DNA from: an uncultured Enterorhabdus sp.
Lineage (GTDB): Bacteria; Actinomycetota; Coriobacteriia; Coriobacteriales; Eggerthellaceae
Direction of reading: 5' to 3'
Assembly: GCA_947649205.1 (NCBI GenBank)
Contig: CANSQM010000028.1
Location: forward strand, 1 to 32,418
DNA length: 32,418 nucleotides
Below the pieces are notes generated by a model, which worked only from the letters and a program-made list of their open reading frames with translations, had not been told where the DNA came from and searched no databases. This document shows, piece by piece, positions 31,595 to 32,418 of the stretch (within the stretch, counting starts at the first letter, position 1; the number at the start of each line of letters is the position of its first letter). The position numbers and the translations under genes were made by a program.

Positions 31595-32026
31595 CTATTC
31601 TACCACCGTCAACAGCGCCCGGGAAAGCACCGTGGCCGGCAACTCGACGCAGCCCTTGCGGGTGCGCCCCACTTCCAGGCCGCCGAGCAGGGCGCAGGCC
31701 TCCTCGCCCGTGAGCGCGCAAGCGTCTGCCGCCAACATGCCCTCGGCAGCCTCCATGAGCGCGTCGGCGGCGGCCAGGCACAGCGTGCAGGCATAGCCGT
31801 CGAAGGCGGCCCTCTCGACGACCCAGTCGCCGGCGCCGTCGCGTCTCAGGCGCACGCGCACCTCCAACTCGTCACCGCAGAACGGGTTGTCGCCCCGTGC
31901 GCTCGCCTCGCGCACCTCCCCCGCCTTCTCCGATGCGGCCCCCGAAAGGAGCAGCCCCTCGAAGCCGCGATGGGATGCCTGCCGGCTGCGGCGGGCGATG
32001 GAGGGGTCGTCGACAGTCACGGTCAT
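31595..32026 (-). CDS. sufU: SufU/IscU-family Fe-S scaffold or sulfur-transfer protein
   Basis: The 143-residue protein has the three Cys of the family: C50 in NPFCGDE, C80 in DGYACTLC (C83 extra) and C126 in GRTRKGCVELP, with D52 in the usual Asp position. In Bacillus SufU these bind zinc and accept sulfur from SufS. The N-terminal 45 residues are variable and more extended than usual. The gene overlaps sufS by four bases (ATGA at 32026-32023), which implies coupling. AAGGGAGG lies 6 nt before the ATG. Its sulfur could feed the SufCB scaffold encoded at the left of the window. The open frame upstream of 32026 belongs to sufS in another frame. Confidence 0.88.
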   Translation of the reverse strand: MTVTVDDPSIARRSRQASHRGFEGLLLSGAASEKAGEVREASARGDNPFCGDELEVRVRLRRDGAGDWVVERAAFDGYACTLCLAAADALMEAAEGMLAADACALTGEEACALLGGLEVGRTRKGCVELPATVLSRALLTVVE

Positions 32027-32418
32027 GACCGGCCTCCCTTTTCGTTGGCCCTCTCCCCGTCGATGGCCCGCGCGAGCGCTTCCACAAGCGCATCCACCTC
32101 GGCCTCGGTGGAGTAGCCGGCGAAGCTCGCCCGCACGCTCGCTCGCACGCCGAGGGCCGTGTGCACGGGCTTGGCGCAATGGTGGCCCGCGCGCACCATT
32201 ATTCCGGCCGCATCCAGGGATTGGCCCACGTCGTGGGGATGCATGCCCTCTACAGTGAAGCTCACGAGCGCACGGAAGGACTCGGGCGCGCCGCCTCCGA
32301 GCAGCGAGACACCGGGCAGGGCCGCCAGGCCGCGCCGCGCCCGCTGGGCCAGGCACCCGATGTGGGCGGCAATGCGCGCGGTGCCGGCCGTCTCAAGCTC
32401 GTCAAGGGCCGCGCTCCA
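32023..32418 (-). CDS. sufS: Cysteine desulfurase SufS, C-terminal part, cut by the window edge
   Basis: The last 131 residues of a group II cysteine desulfurase are present, and the frame is open to base 32418. Visible blocks are LETAGTARIAAHIGCLAQRA, LAALPGVSLLG, VSFTVEGMHPHDVGQSLDAAG, the active-site loop VRAGHHCAKPVH with the catalytic Cys, and ASVRASFAGYSTEAEVDALVEAL. The enzyme uses pyridoxal phosphate to take sulfur from cysteine as a persulfide. The N-terminal domain and the PLP lysine lie outside the window. It overlaps sufU by four bases, the usual sufS-sufU pair of Gram-positive bacteria. Confidence 0.93.
   Translation of the reverse strand, partial: WSAALDELETAGTARIAAHIGCLAQRARRGLAALPGVSLLGGGAPESFRALVSFTVEGMHPHDVGQSLDAAGIMVRAGHHCAKPVHTALGVRASVRASFAGYSTEAEVDALVEALARAIDGERANEKGGRS

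Noticed and set aside
1..32418. CRISPR arrays, tRNA or rRNA genes, prophage or integrase genes
   Set aside because: I read both strands for regular spaced repeats, tRNA cloverleaf ends and recombinase motifs and found none.

Overview
The window is GC-rich (roughly two thirds G+C), densely coding and read on both strands. Several features point to an anaerobic actinobacterium of the Coriobacteriia, most likely the Eggerthellaceae. These are many Fe-S and molybdenum/tungsten redox enzymes with Tat signals, a short SufC/SufB pair, a MalT-like LuxR regulator, a c-type cytochrome lipoprotein and strong Shine-Dalgarno (SD) sequences. The placement rests on gene content, not on a marker gene.

Layout. 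1-640: an upstream terminator and a NifX-like protein (+). 725-2064: the infC-rpmI-rplT operon (-), with its promoter, a leader terminator and what looks like an AUA start for IF-3. 2113-3795: two single-span membrane proteins of unknown role (-). 3841-6753: an M16C (presequence-protease type) zinc peptidase (-), divergent from sufC-sufB (+, 6942-8836). A structured element lies between sufC and sufB. 8970-9992: a solute-binding lipoprotein with an acidic tail (-). 10601-11756: comF and a 39-codon ORF (+). 11846-13174: a family 2 glycosyltransferase (-). 13547-14803: S-adenosylhomocysteinase (+). 14941-16303: a methyltransferase (-) and a YbjQ-family protein (+), separated by nested inverted repeats. 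16443-20496: a three-gene unit (-) of Tat-lipoprotein ferredoxin subunit, aldehyde:ferredoxin oxidoreductase (AOR) family protein and an FdhD homologue. 20783-21538: a divergent Crp/Fnr regulator with an N-terminal cysteine ladder. 21651-28663: a six-gene molybdenum hydroxylase operon (-). 28942-31545: a MalT-like LuxR regulator (-). 31595-32418: sufU and the C-terminal part of sufS (-), cut by the window edge.

How the genes work together. Two regions supply Fe-S clusters: sufCB, and sufS-sufU about 23 kb away. The redox enzymes between them would consume many clusters. The hydroxylase operon resembles the periplasmic PaoABC/PaoD aldehyde oxidoreductase type: a Tat-exported [2Fe-2S] subunit, a Moco subunit, a FAD subunit with extra cysteines, and an XdhC-like chaperone. 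It adds a diheme lipoprotein and an unknown 351-residue protein. The AOR unit also has its Tat signal only on the electron-transfer subunit. I infer that both complexes are exported folded, and that FdhD and XdhC act as maturation factors.

Most unusual features. (1) A structured element occurs twice (7765-7860 and 28805-28926). It has two conserved strands forming an internal loop between two helices whose sequences differ by compensatory changes. (2) The hydroxylase Moco subunit has His where the family's catalytic Glu is expected. (3) The Tat-exported [2Fe-2S] subunit carries a perfect C2H2 zinc-finger spacing. (4) The FdhD homologue lacks the sulfurtransferase cysteines. (5) infC appears to start at AUA behind a leader terminator.
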